Assembly: GCF_018263855.1 (NCBI RefSeq)
Contig: NZ_CP073318.1
Span: forward strand, 8,370,001 to 8,434,000
Direction: 5' to 3'
Length of the DNA stretch: 64,000 nucleotides
DNA from: Kutzneria sp. CA-103260
Lineage (GTDB): Bacteria; Actinomycetota; Actinomycetes; Mycobacteriales; Pseudonocardiaceae
The translations under genes were made by a program, and so were the position numbers. Position 1 is the first letter of the stretch; every line of letters begins with the position of its first letter. Below are positions 34,733-42,117 of the stretch, piece by piece. The notes under the pieces are model-generated. The model ran no database searches, was not told the DNA's origin, and saw only the letters and a program-made list of their open reading frames with translations.

Positions 34733-35611
34733 TCAGGGTCGCGCGGCCCCTACCGCCAGGTGGGCGGACGCCATCCCGCGCCCGCTGCCGATCCGCCGCG
34801 CCCGCAGCGCGCCGACCAGCCGGCACACCAGGTAGATCAGGAACGAGATGGCCGTGACGAACGCGCTCACCGGCTTGCCCGGCACCAACGACAGCACGAT
34901 GCCGCCGAGCACCGCCAGCTCCGCGAACACGATCGACAGCACGGTGGCCACCAGCGGCGAGGCCGTCACCCGGGACGCGGCGGCGGCCGGTGTGATCATC
35001 AGCGACAGCACCAGCAGCGAACCGACCGTCTGCACGCCCAGCGCCGTGGCCACGCCGACCAACACCGCGAACACCGGCGACAGCACCCGCAGCGGCACGC
35101 CCCGCGCGGCCGCCACCTCGGCGTCCACGCTGGCGAACAGCAGCGGGCGGTAGATCAGCGCCAGCACCACCAGCACGCCCACCGCCGCGCTGACCAGCAG
35201 CACCAGGCTGCCCGAGTCGACGCTGGCGATCTGTCCGATGAGCAGACCGAACTTGTTGGCGGAGTTGCCTTCGTAGAAGGACAGCAGCAGCACGCCGACA
35301 CCGAGCCCGAACGCCAGCACCGCGCCGATCACGGAGTCGTGCTCGGACACCTTGCGGGTCAACAGGCCCAGGATCACCGCCGCCACAATGGCGCCGACCA
35401 GCGAGCCGTAGCCGACGTTGATGCCGGCCAGCAGGGCCGCGGCGCCGCCGGTCAGGGCCAGCTCGCTCGTGCCGTGCACGGAGAAGGCCATGTTGCGGGT
35501 GACGATCAGCGGCCCGAGGACCCCGGCCAGCACGCCCAGCACCGCCGCCGCGACCAGCGCGGAGCCGACGAAGGGCAGGAGGAGAAGGGTGGTGGAGATG
35601 TAGTCGGACAT
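34733..35611 (-). CDS. znuB: Zinc/manganese ABC transporter permease
   Basis: 292 residues with eight or nine membrane segments and the ABC-3 family pattern: VLGPLIVTRNMAFSVHGTSEL near the N-terminus and VQTVGSLLVLSLMITPAAAA in the core. It forms the channel of a metal importer. It is the last gene of the SBP-ATPase-permease operon, 34 bp after the ATPase, with GGGAGG upstream of ATG. Zinc is preferred as substrate because of the Zur-like boxes upstream of the operon. Confidence 0.92.
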   Translation of the reverse strand: MSDYISTTLLLLPFVGSALVAAAVLGVLAGVLGPLIVTRNMAFSVHGTSELALTGGAAALLAGINVGYGSLVGAIVAAVILGLLTRKVSEHDSVIGAVLAFGLGVGVLLLSFYEGNSANKFGLLIGQIASVDSGSLVLLVSAAVGVLVVLALIYRPLLFASVDAEVAAARGVPLRVLSPVFAVLVGVATALGVQTVGSLLVLSLMITPAAAASRVTASPLVATVLSIVFAELAVLGGIVLSLVPGKPVSAFVTAISFLIYLVCRLVGALRARRIGSGRGMASAHLAVGAARP

Positions 35612-35645
35612 CAGGGCCGCGCCTCCCGCGCGATGTGATCGGCCG

Positions 35646-36503
35646 TCACGGCCGCACTTCCGGCGTCGGCGTGGTGTCGGCGCAGTGGTGCGATTCCTGG
35701 TGCGCGCCGACCACGACGATCTGGCCTCGCACCCGCAGCACGTCGACCGGCGTCCGGTACAGCTCGGACAGGTTCTCCGAGGTCATCACCTCGTCCGGCG
35801 TGCCGATCCGGAACCGACCGTTGACCAGGTACAGCACCCGGTCCACCAGCGGCAGCACGGGATTGATCTCGTGTGTCACGAACAGCACGGCCGTGCCGGC
35901 GGTGCGACGGCGGGTGTCAATCAGCTCGCTGACCACACGCTGGTGAGCCAGGTCCAGGGACAGCAGCGGCTCATCGCACAGCAGCAGCTGGGGGTCGCCG
36001 ACCAAGGCCTGCGCCACTCGCAACCGCTGCTGCTCGCCGCCGGAGAGCAGGCCGACAGGGTGATCCGCGTAGTCGCTGGCGCCGACCTCGGCCAGCACCG
36101 CCTCCACCTTGTGACGACGCTCCTTGCGGCCGCGCAGCCCCAGGCCCCAGCGATGCCCGTCCAGCCCGAGGCCGACCAGGTCTCGGCCGCGCAGCGTGAG
36201 GTTGGCGTCGATGGACCGCTGCTGCGGGATGTAGCCGAGCTTGTGGTTGGCCTTGCCGGGCGCGCTGCCGGCGATGGACACCTCGCCGGCCGACAGCGGC
36301 TGCTGGCCGAGCAGGACCCGCAGCATGCTGGTCTTGCCGGAGCCGTTGGGGCCGAGCACGGCCAGGAACTCGCCGGGCCTGATGTCCAGGTCGAGGCCGT
36401 CCCACAGGACCCGGCTGCCGTAGGCGAGGCGGGCCGCACGCATGCGCAGCGCCGCCGCCGGCCTGGTGGCCGGGGCGGCGTCGACGAGCGCGTCCGCCGT
36501 CAC
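35646..36503 (-). CDS. znuC: Zinc/manganese ABC transporter ATP-binding protein
   Basis: 285 residues: Walker A GPNGSGKTS, Q-loop in YIPQQRSID, signature LSGGEQQRL, Walker B LLLCDEPLLSLD, H-loop FVTHEIN. The C-terminus is extended and His-containing (GAHQESHHCADTT), a possible metal-sensing tail. It starts with GTG overlapping the stop of the binding-protein gene by four bases (GTGA), so the start is well fixed. It powers the ZnuB-type permease. Confidence 0.92.
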   Translation of the reverse strand: MTADALVDAAPATRPAAALRMRAARLAYGSRVLWDGLDLDIRPGEFLAVLGPNGSGKTSMLRVLLGQQPLSAGEVSIAGSAPGKANHKLGYIPQQRSIDANLTLRGRDLVGLGLDGHRWGLGLRGRKERRHKVEAVLAEVGASDYADHPVGLLSGGEQQRLRVAQALVGDPQLLLCDEPLLSLDLAHQRVVSELIDTRRRTAGTAVLFVTHEINPVLPLVDRVLYLVNGRFRIGTPDEVMTSENLSELYRTPVDVLRVRGQIVVVGAHQESHHCADTTPTPEVRP

Positions 36504-37402
36504 TGCTTCACGAGCGCTTTCGATAGGGCGTCGACCTCCTTGCCGATCCAACCAACGTAGTCGGTCGTGCCGGCCGGCAGCGTCTCGGTTACGTCCACGA
36601 CCGGAATACCGGCCGCGGCGGCCTTCGACTTGAGCTGATTGGTCAGGTCGGTCTCGGTCTGGGCGTTGTTCACCAGCGCGTCGACCTGGCGGTTGGTGAT
36701 CAGCGCGGTGGCCTCGGCGACGGCGGCGACGGGGATGTCGGTGCCGGCCTCGACCGCCTCCTCGAACGCCTTGGGCGTGGCGTCGGCGACGTTGCCCGCG
36801 GCCAGCAGGTAGTTGGCCACCGGCTCGGTGACCACGACCTTCTTGCCGGCCGGGATCTTGGCGATCCGCGCGGTCAGGTCGTCCAGCTTGGTGTCGAACG
36901 CCTTGGCGTTGGCGTCGAAGGTGCTCTTCTTGGCCGGCTCGACGGCGCCGAGGTCCTCGGCGATCTTGTCCGCGACCTTCTTGACCGTGGGCAGGTCGTA
37001 GAAGACGTGCTCGTTGGTGTCGGCGGTCTTCTGCTTGCCGGAGACGTCGAAGGCCACCACGCTCGGCTTGCCCCCGCCGACGGTGGCGACGGCCTTGCCG
37101 AAGAAGTCGTCGTAGCCGATGCCGTTGGAGACCAGCAGCTGCGCCCCCGCCACCGCGGCGGTGTCCTTGGGCTGCACCTCGTAGTCGTGCGGGTCCTTGG
37201 TCGGGTCGTCGATGATCGACGTGACGCTGACGTCGTCGCCGCCCACCGCCCGCACGACGCTGCCCCACACGTCGGTCGACGCGACCACCTTGATCTTGCC
37301 GTCGGTCTGGGCGGACGACGCGGCGCCGCTACCGCACGCGGCGAGCACCGCCGCGGCCATGGCCACTGTGGCCGCCGGCGCCCAACGGGAACGGACAGTC
37401 AT
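36500..37402 (-). CDS. znuA: Metal ABC transporter substrate-binding lipoprotein (zinc suspected)
   Basis: 300 residues. The lipobox VLAACGSG (Cys near residue 23) anchors it in the membrane. The cluster A-I metal-binding fold shows VVASTDVWGSVVRAVGGD, the His ligand in KDPHDYEVQP, a second His in DTNEHVFYD and a late acidic segment (AQTETDLT). There is no His-rich loop. Only two of the usual three His ligands are obvious, so zinc against manganese is not settled by the protein. ATG chosen (GAGGGG seven bases upstream) over a GTG two codons earlier. Zur-like boxes lie upstream. Confidence 0.9.
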   Translation of the reverse strand: MTVRSRWAPAATVAMAAAVLAACGSGAASSAQTDGKIKVVASTDVWGSVVRAVGGDDVSVTSIIDDPTKDPHDYEVQPKDTAAVAGAQLLVSNGIGYDDFFGKAVATVGGGKPSVVAFDVSGKQKTADTNEHVFYDLPTVKKVADKIAEDLGAVEPAKKSTFDANAKAFDTKLDDLTARIAKIPAGKKVVVTEPVANYLLAAGNVADATPKAFEEAVEAGTDIPVAAVAEATALITNRQVDALVNNAQTETDLTNQLKSKAAAAGIPVVDVTETLPAGTTDYVGWIGKEVDALSKALVKQ

Positions 37403-37436
37403 CTGCACACCCCTCGACAGCGTGACGATCTAGCAA

Positions 37437-37451
37437 TGGAAACCGTTGTCG
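37437..37451. promoter_or_regulatory. Second, weaker Zur-like box
   Basis: TGGAAACCGTTGTCG matches the upstream box at 11 of 15 positions. It lies 34 bp before the binding-protein start and 43 bp from the stronger site. Confidence 0.45.
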
Positions 37452-37494
37452 AGTAGAGCCTATGCGAGGAGAGTGATCAACATCCTCGTTGGAG

Positions 37495-37509
37495 TGAAAA
37501 TCGTTATCA
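37495..37509. promoter_or_regulatory. Zur-like operator of the zinc transporter
   Basis: TGAAAATCGTTATCA is a 7-1-7 dyad close to the actinobacterial Zur consensus (TGAAAATGATTTTCA type). It lies 93 bp before the binding-protein start codon. Repression in zinc excess is inferred. Confidence 0.65.
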
Positions 37510-37602
37510 CCTGGACGGGTGATTCGATCGGCCGGCGACGACGAACCGGCAGGTCCAGACCACGTCGGCCGCGACGGTGTGTTCTTCGCCGCAGCGGAGC
37601 GG

Positions 37603-38223
37603 TTACCGCCTGTGCCAGGCCCCGATGGGGACTGTCTGCTGCTCCTGGCACACCGGCGCGGTCTCCCGACGGGGTGTGAACTGGACCGGGATCGAGGGCA
37701 TCTCGTGACGGCGCTGGTGCCGGCCGCGGCCGAAGGCCAGCAGCAACAGCCAGCCGGCCACCGTCGCCAGTGCCCCGCCGACGCTGTTGTTCATGAAGTC
37801 CTGGCCGTCGCACACACCCAGCTCGAACACGGCCTGGGCGATCTCGATGCCGGCGCTGACCGACACGCAGCCGATGGCCACCAGCAGCGGGCGCTTGGTC
37901 GCCAGCACGCCGAAGAAGCCGAGCGGCATGAGCATCACGAAGTTCAGCAGCGCACCGCCGGCGGCCAGCGAGAAGGAGCCGGGCACGCAGACCTGGAGCG
38001 GGTCGTCCAGCCGCAGCCCGCCCCAGAACGGCCGGACCAGGGTCACCGACAGGGCCAGCGCCAGGCTCACGCCGGCCAGCACGGAAGCGGTCCTGCCCCA
38101 GCGGAACAGGTGCGCGGCCAGCAGCGCCAACGCCCCCAGGACCAGGCCACCGACCAGCAGTGCGGCGGTGACGTCCGGCCGTGCGGCGAGGTAGTCGTAG
38201 CCATCCCGGTAGAGCTCATGCAT
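37603..38223 (-). CDS. VanZ-like membrane protein
   Basis: 206 residues, five predicted membrane segments, with the VanZ family core LNFVMLMPLGFFG and VSVSAGIEIAQAVFELG...DFMNNSVGGALA. VanZ relatives can give low-level glycopeptide (teicoplanin) resistance, but most are of unknown function and no van genes are here. The C-terminal tail is basic and cytoplasmic (GRGRHQRRHE). It stands alone after the terminator of the ABC ATPase gene. Confidence 0.85.
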   Translation of the reverse strand: MHELYRDGYDYLAARPDVTAALLVGGLVLGALALLAAHLFRWGRTASVLAGVSLALALSVTLVRPFWGGLRLDDPLQVCVPGSFSLAAGGALLNFVMLMPLGFFGVLATKRPLLVAIGCVSVSAGIEIAQAVFELGVCDGQDFMNNSVGGALATVAGWLLLLAFGRGRHQRRHEMPSIPVQFTPRRETAPVCQEQQTVPIGAWHRR

Positions 38224-38268
38224 ATCCGGTCAGACGACGAGCCCCGCCCACCGGTTGTTCCACACGCG

Positions 38269-38300
38269 TGTGGCCCGCCCGGAACACCGGGCGGGCCACA
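38269..38300 (-). terminator. Hairpin after the MsiK-like ATPase gene
   Basis: A perfect 14-bp stem (38269-38282 with 38287-38300) with an AACA loop lies 13 bp beyond the ATPase stop. No U-tract follows. Confidence 0.7.
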
Positions 38301-38312
38301 GGTGCGTCGGGA

Positions 38313-39413
38313 TCAGACGTCCAGGCGGGCGCCGCTCTCCGGGTTGAACAGGTGCACCTCGCTGGTGTCGCGCACGGCCACCTTGACGTTCTGGCCGAAG
38401 GCCGGCGGCGTGCGGCCGTCGACGCGGACGATGAAGCGCTCCGGCTGGCCGCCGATGCGCACCGAGCCATAGACGTAGGCGTCGGCGCCGAGCTCCTCGA
38501 CCAGCTCGACGGTCAGGTCCATGCCGGGCTCGTCGCCCGAGGCCAGCCGCAGCGTCTCGGGCCGGACGCCGAAGGTGACCTCCTTGAGGCCCTCCGACGA
38601 GGCCTTGTCCAGCGCGGCCCGGGTCAACGGCACGGTGAGGCCGTCGAGCTGCGCGCCCTCGGCGGTCAGCGGCACGGTCTTGAGGTTCATCGCGGGCGAG
38701 CCGATGAAGCCGGCGACGAAGGCGTTGGCCGGGCGGTCGTACAGCTCACGCGGGGAGGCGCACTGCTGGAGCAGGCCGTCCTTGAGCACGGCAACCCGGT
38801 CGCCCATGGTCATGGCCTCGACCTGGTCGTGCGTGACATAGATGGTGGTGGTGCCCAGGCGCTGTTGAAGGGCGGCGATGTTGGCGCGGGTCTCCACGCG
38901 CAGCTTCGCGTCCAGGTTGGACAGCGGCTCGTCCATCAGGAAGACGGACGGCTCGCGCACGATGGCCCGGCCCATGGCGACGCGCTGCCGCTGACCACCG
39001 GACAGCGCCTTCGGCTTGCGGTCCAGGTACTTGGTCAGGTCCAGCATCTTGGCCGCCTCGGCGACCTTGTCCTTGATCTCCTGCTTGGGCGTGCCCCGCA
39101 GCTTGAGCGCGAAGCCCATGTTCTCGGCCACGGTCATGTGCGGGTAGAGCGCGTAGGACTGGAACACCATGGCGATGTCGCGGCCCTTGGGCGGCACGTT
39201 GGTGACGTCCTTGCCGCCGATCTGGATCGCGCCCTCGTCAACGTCCTCCAGGCCCGCGAGCATGCGCAGGGCGGTGGACTTGCCCGAGCCGGACGGCCCG
39301 ACCAGCACCAGGAACTCACCGTCCGCGACGTCGAGCTCCAGCTGGTCGACCGCGCGCACCGGAGGGTTCCCGGCGAACACCCGGGAGGCACTGACGTAGG
39401 CGACCTCGGCCAT
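38313..39413 (-). CDS. Sugar ABC transporter ATP-binding protein (MsiK/UgpC type)
   Basis: 366 residues: Walker A GPSGSGKST, Q-loop MVFQSYALYP, signature LSGGQRQRV, Walker B FLMDEPLSNLD, H-loop YVTHDQ, and a C-terminal TOBE/regulatory domain (VTFGVRPETLRL, RFIVRVDGRTPP). In actinomycetes one such ATPase serves many sugar importers; no permease or binding protein is next to it, fitting a shared MsiK-like subunit. AAAGGGA precedes the ATG. It is divergent from a LacI regulator that may control it. Confidence 0.92.
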   Translation of the reverse strand: MAEVAYVSASRVFAGNPPVRAVDQLELDVADGEFLVLVGPSGSGKSTALRMLAGLEDVDEGAIQIGGKDVTNVPPKGRDIAMVFQSYALYPHMTVAENMGFALKLRGTPKQEIKDKVAEAAKMLDLTKYLDRKPKALSGGQRQRVAMGRAIVREPSVFLMDEPLSNLDAKLRVETRANIAALQQRLGTTTIYVTHDQVEAMTMGDRVAVLKDGLLQQCASPRELYDRPANAFVAGFIGSPAMNLKTVPLTAEGAQLDGLTVPLTRAALDKASSEGLKEVTFGVRPETLRLASGDEPGMDLTVELVEELGADAYVYGSVRIGGQPERFIVRVDGRTPPAFGQNVKVAVRDTSEVHLFNPESGARLDV

Positions 39414-39799
39414 GTGTGGTCCCTTTCACTGCGAAACGTGTGACGACAAAGTAACCCGAGAAACCGCATCCGTCAGCCCCTCGGCGTACGACGACTACCC
39501 ACCGTTTCTGAATCGTCACCCCTAGCCCCGGACGGTGGCGGTCACGATCGCCGGACCAGGCACAACGTGGCGCGCACCGGGTATCCGCGCATGCGCCGAA
39601 TGGCCCCATTGGACGCGGTCGTGTTGCCCGAACGGCTGCGTATCCGGTGGTGGCGACGCTTCTTGATCGGCCTGCAAAGTTTTGCCGGGCATTTCACATG
39701 CGTGACCAGCCGGCGGTCGACGCCGTGGCGTGTTCGTTGCAAAAGCTTTCCGGCCCGGGCAGGCTTCAGCCCGACACGCCCCGAGCGAGGAGGACGCGG
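39414..39799. promoter_or_regulatory. 386-bp divergent region between MsiK-like ATPase and LacI genes
   Basis: No gene is supported here. Two LacI-type operator candidates are seen: GCAAAGTTTTGC (39674-39685, a 10/12 dyad) and TGCAAAAGCTTTCCG (39738-39752, with AAAGCTTT at its centre). GAGGAGG at 39787-39793 is the ribosome site of the LacI gene. Control of both flanking genes by this LacI protein is a plausible inference. Confidence 0.5.
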
Positions 39800-40834
39800 G
39801 TGCCCGGTCTGGCCGAGATCGCGAAGATCGCGGGCGTCAGCGTCTCGACCGTGAGCCGCGTGCTCAACCGCCGGGCCGGCGTGAACGAGAAGACCCGGCA
39901 GCGGGTGCTGGCCGCGCTGGACGATCTGCCGTACTCCCCCCGCGGCCTGGGCGCGCTGCGCCGCACCGGCGTGCTCGGCCTGCTGCTGCCGGAGCTGTCC
40001 AACCCGGTGTTCCCGGCGTTCGCCGAGGCGCTGGAGACCAGGGCGGCCACCGCCGGCTACTCCTCGCTGCTGTGCAACACCCGCTCGGCCGGCCTGCGCG
40101 AGGAGGAGTACGTGCGCATGGTGCTGGCCCGCGGCGTGGAGGGAATGATCTTCGTGTCGCCGGCGATCACCAACGCGCCGCCCGGCGAGGGCCCGGCGGC
40201 CGCCTACTACACGCGGCTGGTCGCCGACGGCGTGCGGATGGTGTTTATCAACGGCGCCACGCCCTCGTTGGACGTCGCCGACATCGCCGTGGACGAGCAA
40301 CTGGCTGGTTACCTGGCGACCTCGCACCTGATCGCCCTCGGGCACACCCGGATCGGTTTTGTCAGCGGACCCTCGCGGGCGTTGCCGTCACGGCTCAAGC
40401 GAGCCGGCTGGGCCGCCGCGCTGGAGGAGAACGGCCATCTCGCGCCGCCGGAGCTGGTCGCGCACGGACCGTTCGAGCCGGCCGGCGGGGCCGCGGCGCT
40501 GGCCCAACTGCTCGACACGGCCGCGCCGACGGCGGTGATCTGCTCGTCGGACCAGATGGCGATCGGGGCGATGCGGGAGGCCGCGCGGCGAGGCCTGCGA
40601 GTGCCGGCACAACTGTCCGTAGTCGGCTTTGACGACATCCCGTTCGCCGCCCACTGCACCCCCGCGCTGACCACTGTGGCGCAGCCCATCAGTGAGATGT
40701 CCGCCGCAGCCGTGGACGAGCTGGTGCAACGTCTGGACCCCGATTCCCGGCGGCGGCCGGCGGCCTCGCACACCCGCCTGTTTCGGCCAAGACTGGTGGT
40801 CAGAGAGTCATCAGGACCGATTCCGCGATCGTGA
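39800..40834 (+). CDS. LacI-family transcriptional regulator 1
   Basis: 344 residues from GTG at 39800, with GAGGAGG six bases upstream. N-terminal LacI helix-turn-helix and hinge: LAEIAKIAGVSVSTVSRVLN. The periplasmic-binding-protein-like core holds GLLLPELSNPVFPAFAEAL, GHTRIGFVSGP and SVVGFDDIPFAAHCTPALTT. It binds an unknown sugar or sugar phosphate. Divergent orientation to the MsiK-like ATPase and two nearby operator candidates suggest control of sugar uptake. Confidence 0.93.
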   Translation: MPGLAEIAKIAGVSVSTVSRVLNRRAGVNEKTRQRVLAALDDLPYSPRGLGALRRTGVLGLLLPELSNPVFPAFAEALETRAATAGYSSLLCNTRSAGLREEEYVRMVLARGVEGMIFVSPAITNAPPGEGPAAAYYTRLVADGVRMVFINGATPSLDVADIAVDEQLAGYLATSHLIALGHTRIGFVSGPSRALPSRLKRAGWAAALEENGHLAPPELVAHGPFEPAGGAAALAQLLDTAAPTAVICSSDQMAIGAMREAARRGLRVPAQLSVVGFDDIPFAAHCTPALTTVAQPISEMSAAAVDELVQRLDPDSRRRPAASHTRLFRPRLVVRESSGPIPRS

Positions 40835-40850
40835 CTTGGTCTACACCAAG
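40835..40850. promoter_or_regulatory. DasR-like (dre) palindrome
   Basis: CTTGGTCTACACCAAG starts one base past the LacI-1 stop and contains TGGTCTACACCA, 11 of 12 matches to the DasR core TGGTCTAGACCA. It lies about 104 bp upstream of the second LacI gene. It could instead be a weak transcription stop for LacI-1. Confidence 0.45.
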
Positions 40851-40934
40851 CTTGCTTAACGCGAAAGACCTGTTGACGTGCCGGGATAGTGCTTCAGGGG
40901 GACACGGCCGTCCCCGGCTTCACGAATTGGTTCT

Positions 40935-40949
40935 TGACCGTTACGGTCA
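40935..40949. promoter_or_regulatory. Palindromic operator over the LacI-2 promoter
   Basis: TGACCGTTACGGTCA is a perfect 15-bp dyad. It contains TACGGT (40942-40947), a -10 box six bases before the ATG. A protein bound here would block the start of a leaderless transcript; autoregulation is inferred. Confidence 0.6.
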
Positions 40950-40953
40950 CTCC

Positions 40954-42054
40954 ATGGCGCGGTCAATGCATGTGCGACGGCCGGCGACGCTGGCGTCCCT
41001 CGCCGCTGAGCTGGGCGTTTCGCGGACAACGGTGTCCAACGCATACAACCGGCCCGACCAGCTCTCGCCGGAGCTGCGTCGGCGGGTGTTGGAGACGGCC
41101 CGAAGGCTGGGCTATCCCGGCCCGGACCCGGTCGCGCGCTCGCTACGCACCCGCAAGGCGGGTGCGGTCGGCCTGCTGCTGACCGAGAACCTCTCGTACG
41201 CGTTCCGCGACCCGGCCGCCGTCGGCTTCCTGGAAGGGCTGGCGCTGGCCTGCGAGGACGCCGGCCAGGGGTTGCTGCTGGTGCCGGCTAATCCGGAGCG
41301 CGAGGACGTGGCCGCCGTGCACCGGGCCGGCGTCGACGGCTTCGTCGTCTACTCCGTGCCCGACGACGACCCGCACCTGGCCGCCGTGCTGGAGCGGCCG
41401 GTGCCGACCGTCGTGTGCGACCAGCCCGAGCTGGACACCGTCGACCGGGTCGGCATCGACGACCGGGCGGCCATCACCCAGGTCGCCGACCACCTCATCG
41501 ACCTCGGGCACCGCCGGATCGGCGTGATCTGCATGCGGCTGGCCCGGGACCGCAACGACGGCTTCGTCAACGCCGACCGCCAGCACACCGCCCACTTCCA
41601 CGTGCAGCGGGCCCGGCTCGAGGCGCTGGCCACCGCCTTCACCTCGGCCAACGTCGACTGGACCACCGTGCCGGTGGTGGAGCGCTTCGACCACAGCATC
41701 GCCTCCGGCGCGTCCGCCGCGGCCCAGCTGCTCGACCGGGATCCCCAGGTCACCGCCCTGATCTGCACCTCGGACATCCTGGCCCTCGGCGCGCTGGCCG
41801 AGGCCCGGCGGCGCGGGCTGCGGGTGCCGCAGGACCTCAGCATCACCGGCTTCGACGGCATCACCGAAAGCGAGCGGGCCGGCCTGACCACGGTGCGTCA
41901 GCCCGTGCTGGAGAAGGGCCGGGCCGCCGGCAAGCTGCTGGTCAACGCAGCCGACCACAACCGGCCCCGGACCGTGACGCTGTCCACCGAGCTGGTCGTC
42001 GGCACCACCTCCGCCCCGCCCCGCATCACCGAGGAACGCTGGTTCGGGCCCTGA
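40954..42054 (+). CDS. LacI-family transcriptional regulator 2
   Basis: 366 residues from ATG at 40954. Helix-turn-helix TLASLAAELGVSRTTVSNAYN (the LacI hinge type with SNAYNRPDQLS), then a sugar-binding core: GAVGLLLTENLSYAFRDPAA, GHRRIGVICMRLARDRNDGF and SITGFDGITESERAGLTTVRQP. The effector is unknown. It is only distantly similar to LacI-1, with which it is tandem. Leaderless start and palindromic operator suggest autoregulation. A strong terminator follows. Confidence 0.92.
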   Translation: MARSMHVRRPATLASLAAELGVSRTTVSNAYNRPDQLSPELRRRVLETARRLGYPGPDPVARSLRTRKAGAVGLLLTENLSYAFRDPAAVGFLEGLALACEDAGQGLLLVPANPEREDVAAVHRAGVDGFVVYSVPDDDPHLAAVLERPVPTVVCDQPELDTVDRVGIDDRAAITQVADHLIDLGHRRIGVICMRLARDRNDGFVNADRQHTAHFHVQRARLEALATAFTSANVDWTTVPVVERFDHSIASGASAAAQLLDRDPQVTALICTSDILALGALAEARRRGLRVPQDLSITGFDGITESERAGLTTVRQPVLEKGRAAGKLLVNAADHNRPRTVTLSTELVVGTTSAPPRITEERWFGP

Positions 42055-42065
42055 TCAGACGTGGC

Positions 42066-42104
42066 AAAAGGCCCCCACCTCCGCGCGGAAGGTGGGGGCC
42101 TTTT
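42066..42104. terminator. Strong bidirectional terminator
   Basis: A perfect 15-bp stem (42066-42080 with 42090-42104) has AAAA on its left and TTTTTT on its right, serving both the LacI-2 gene (plus) and the repeat protein gene (minus), whose ends face each other. Confidence 0.92.
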
Positions 42105-42117
42105 TTGTGGTTACGGC

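Noticed and set aside
35646-37268. A 540-residue fused or frameshifted ABC ATPase
   Set aside because: The extra N-terminal part is a shadow of the binding-protein gene; the true start is the GTG at 36503 overlapping its stop.
37603-38223. Glycopeptide resistance locus (VanZ)
   Set aside because: No vanH, vanA, vanX or two-component genes are near; VanZ-like proteins are widespread without this role.
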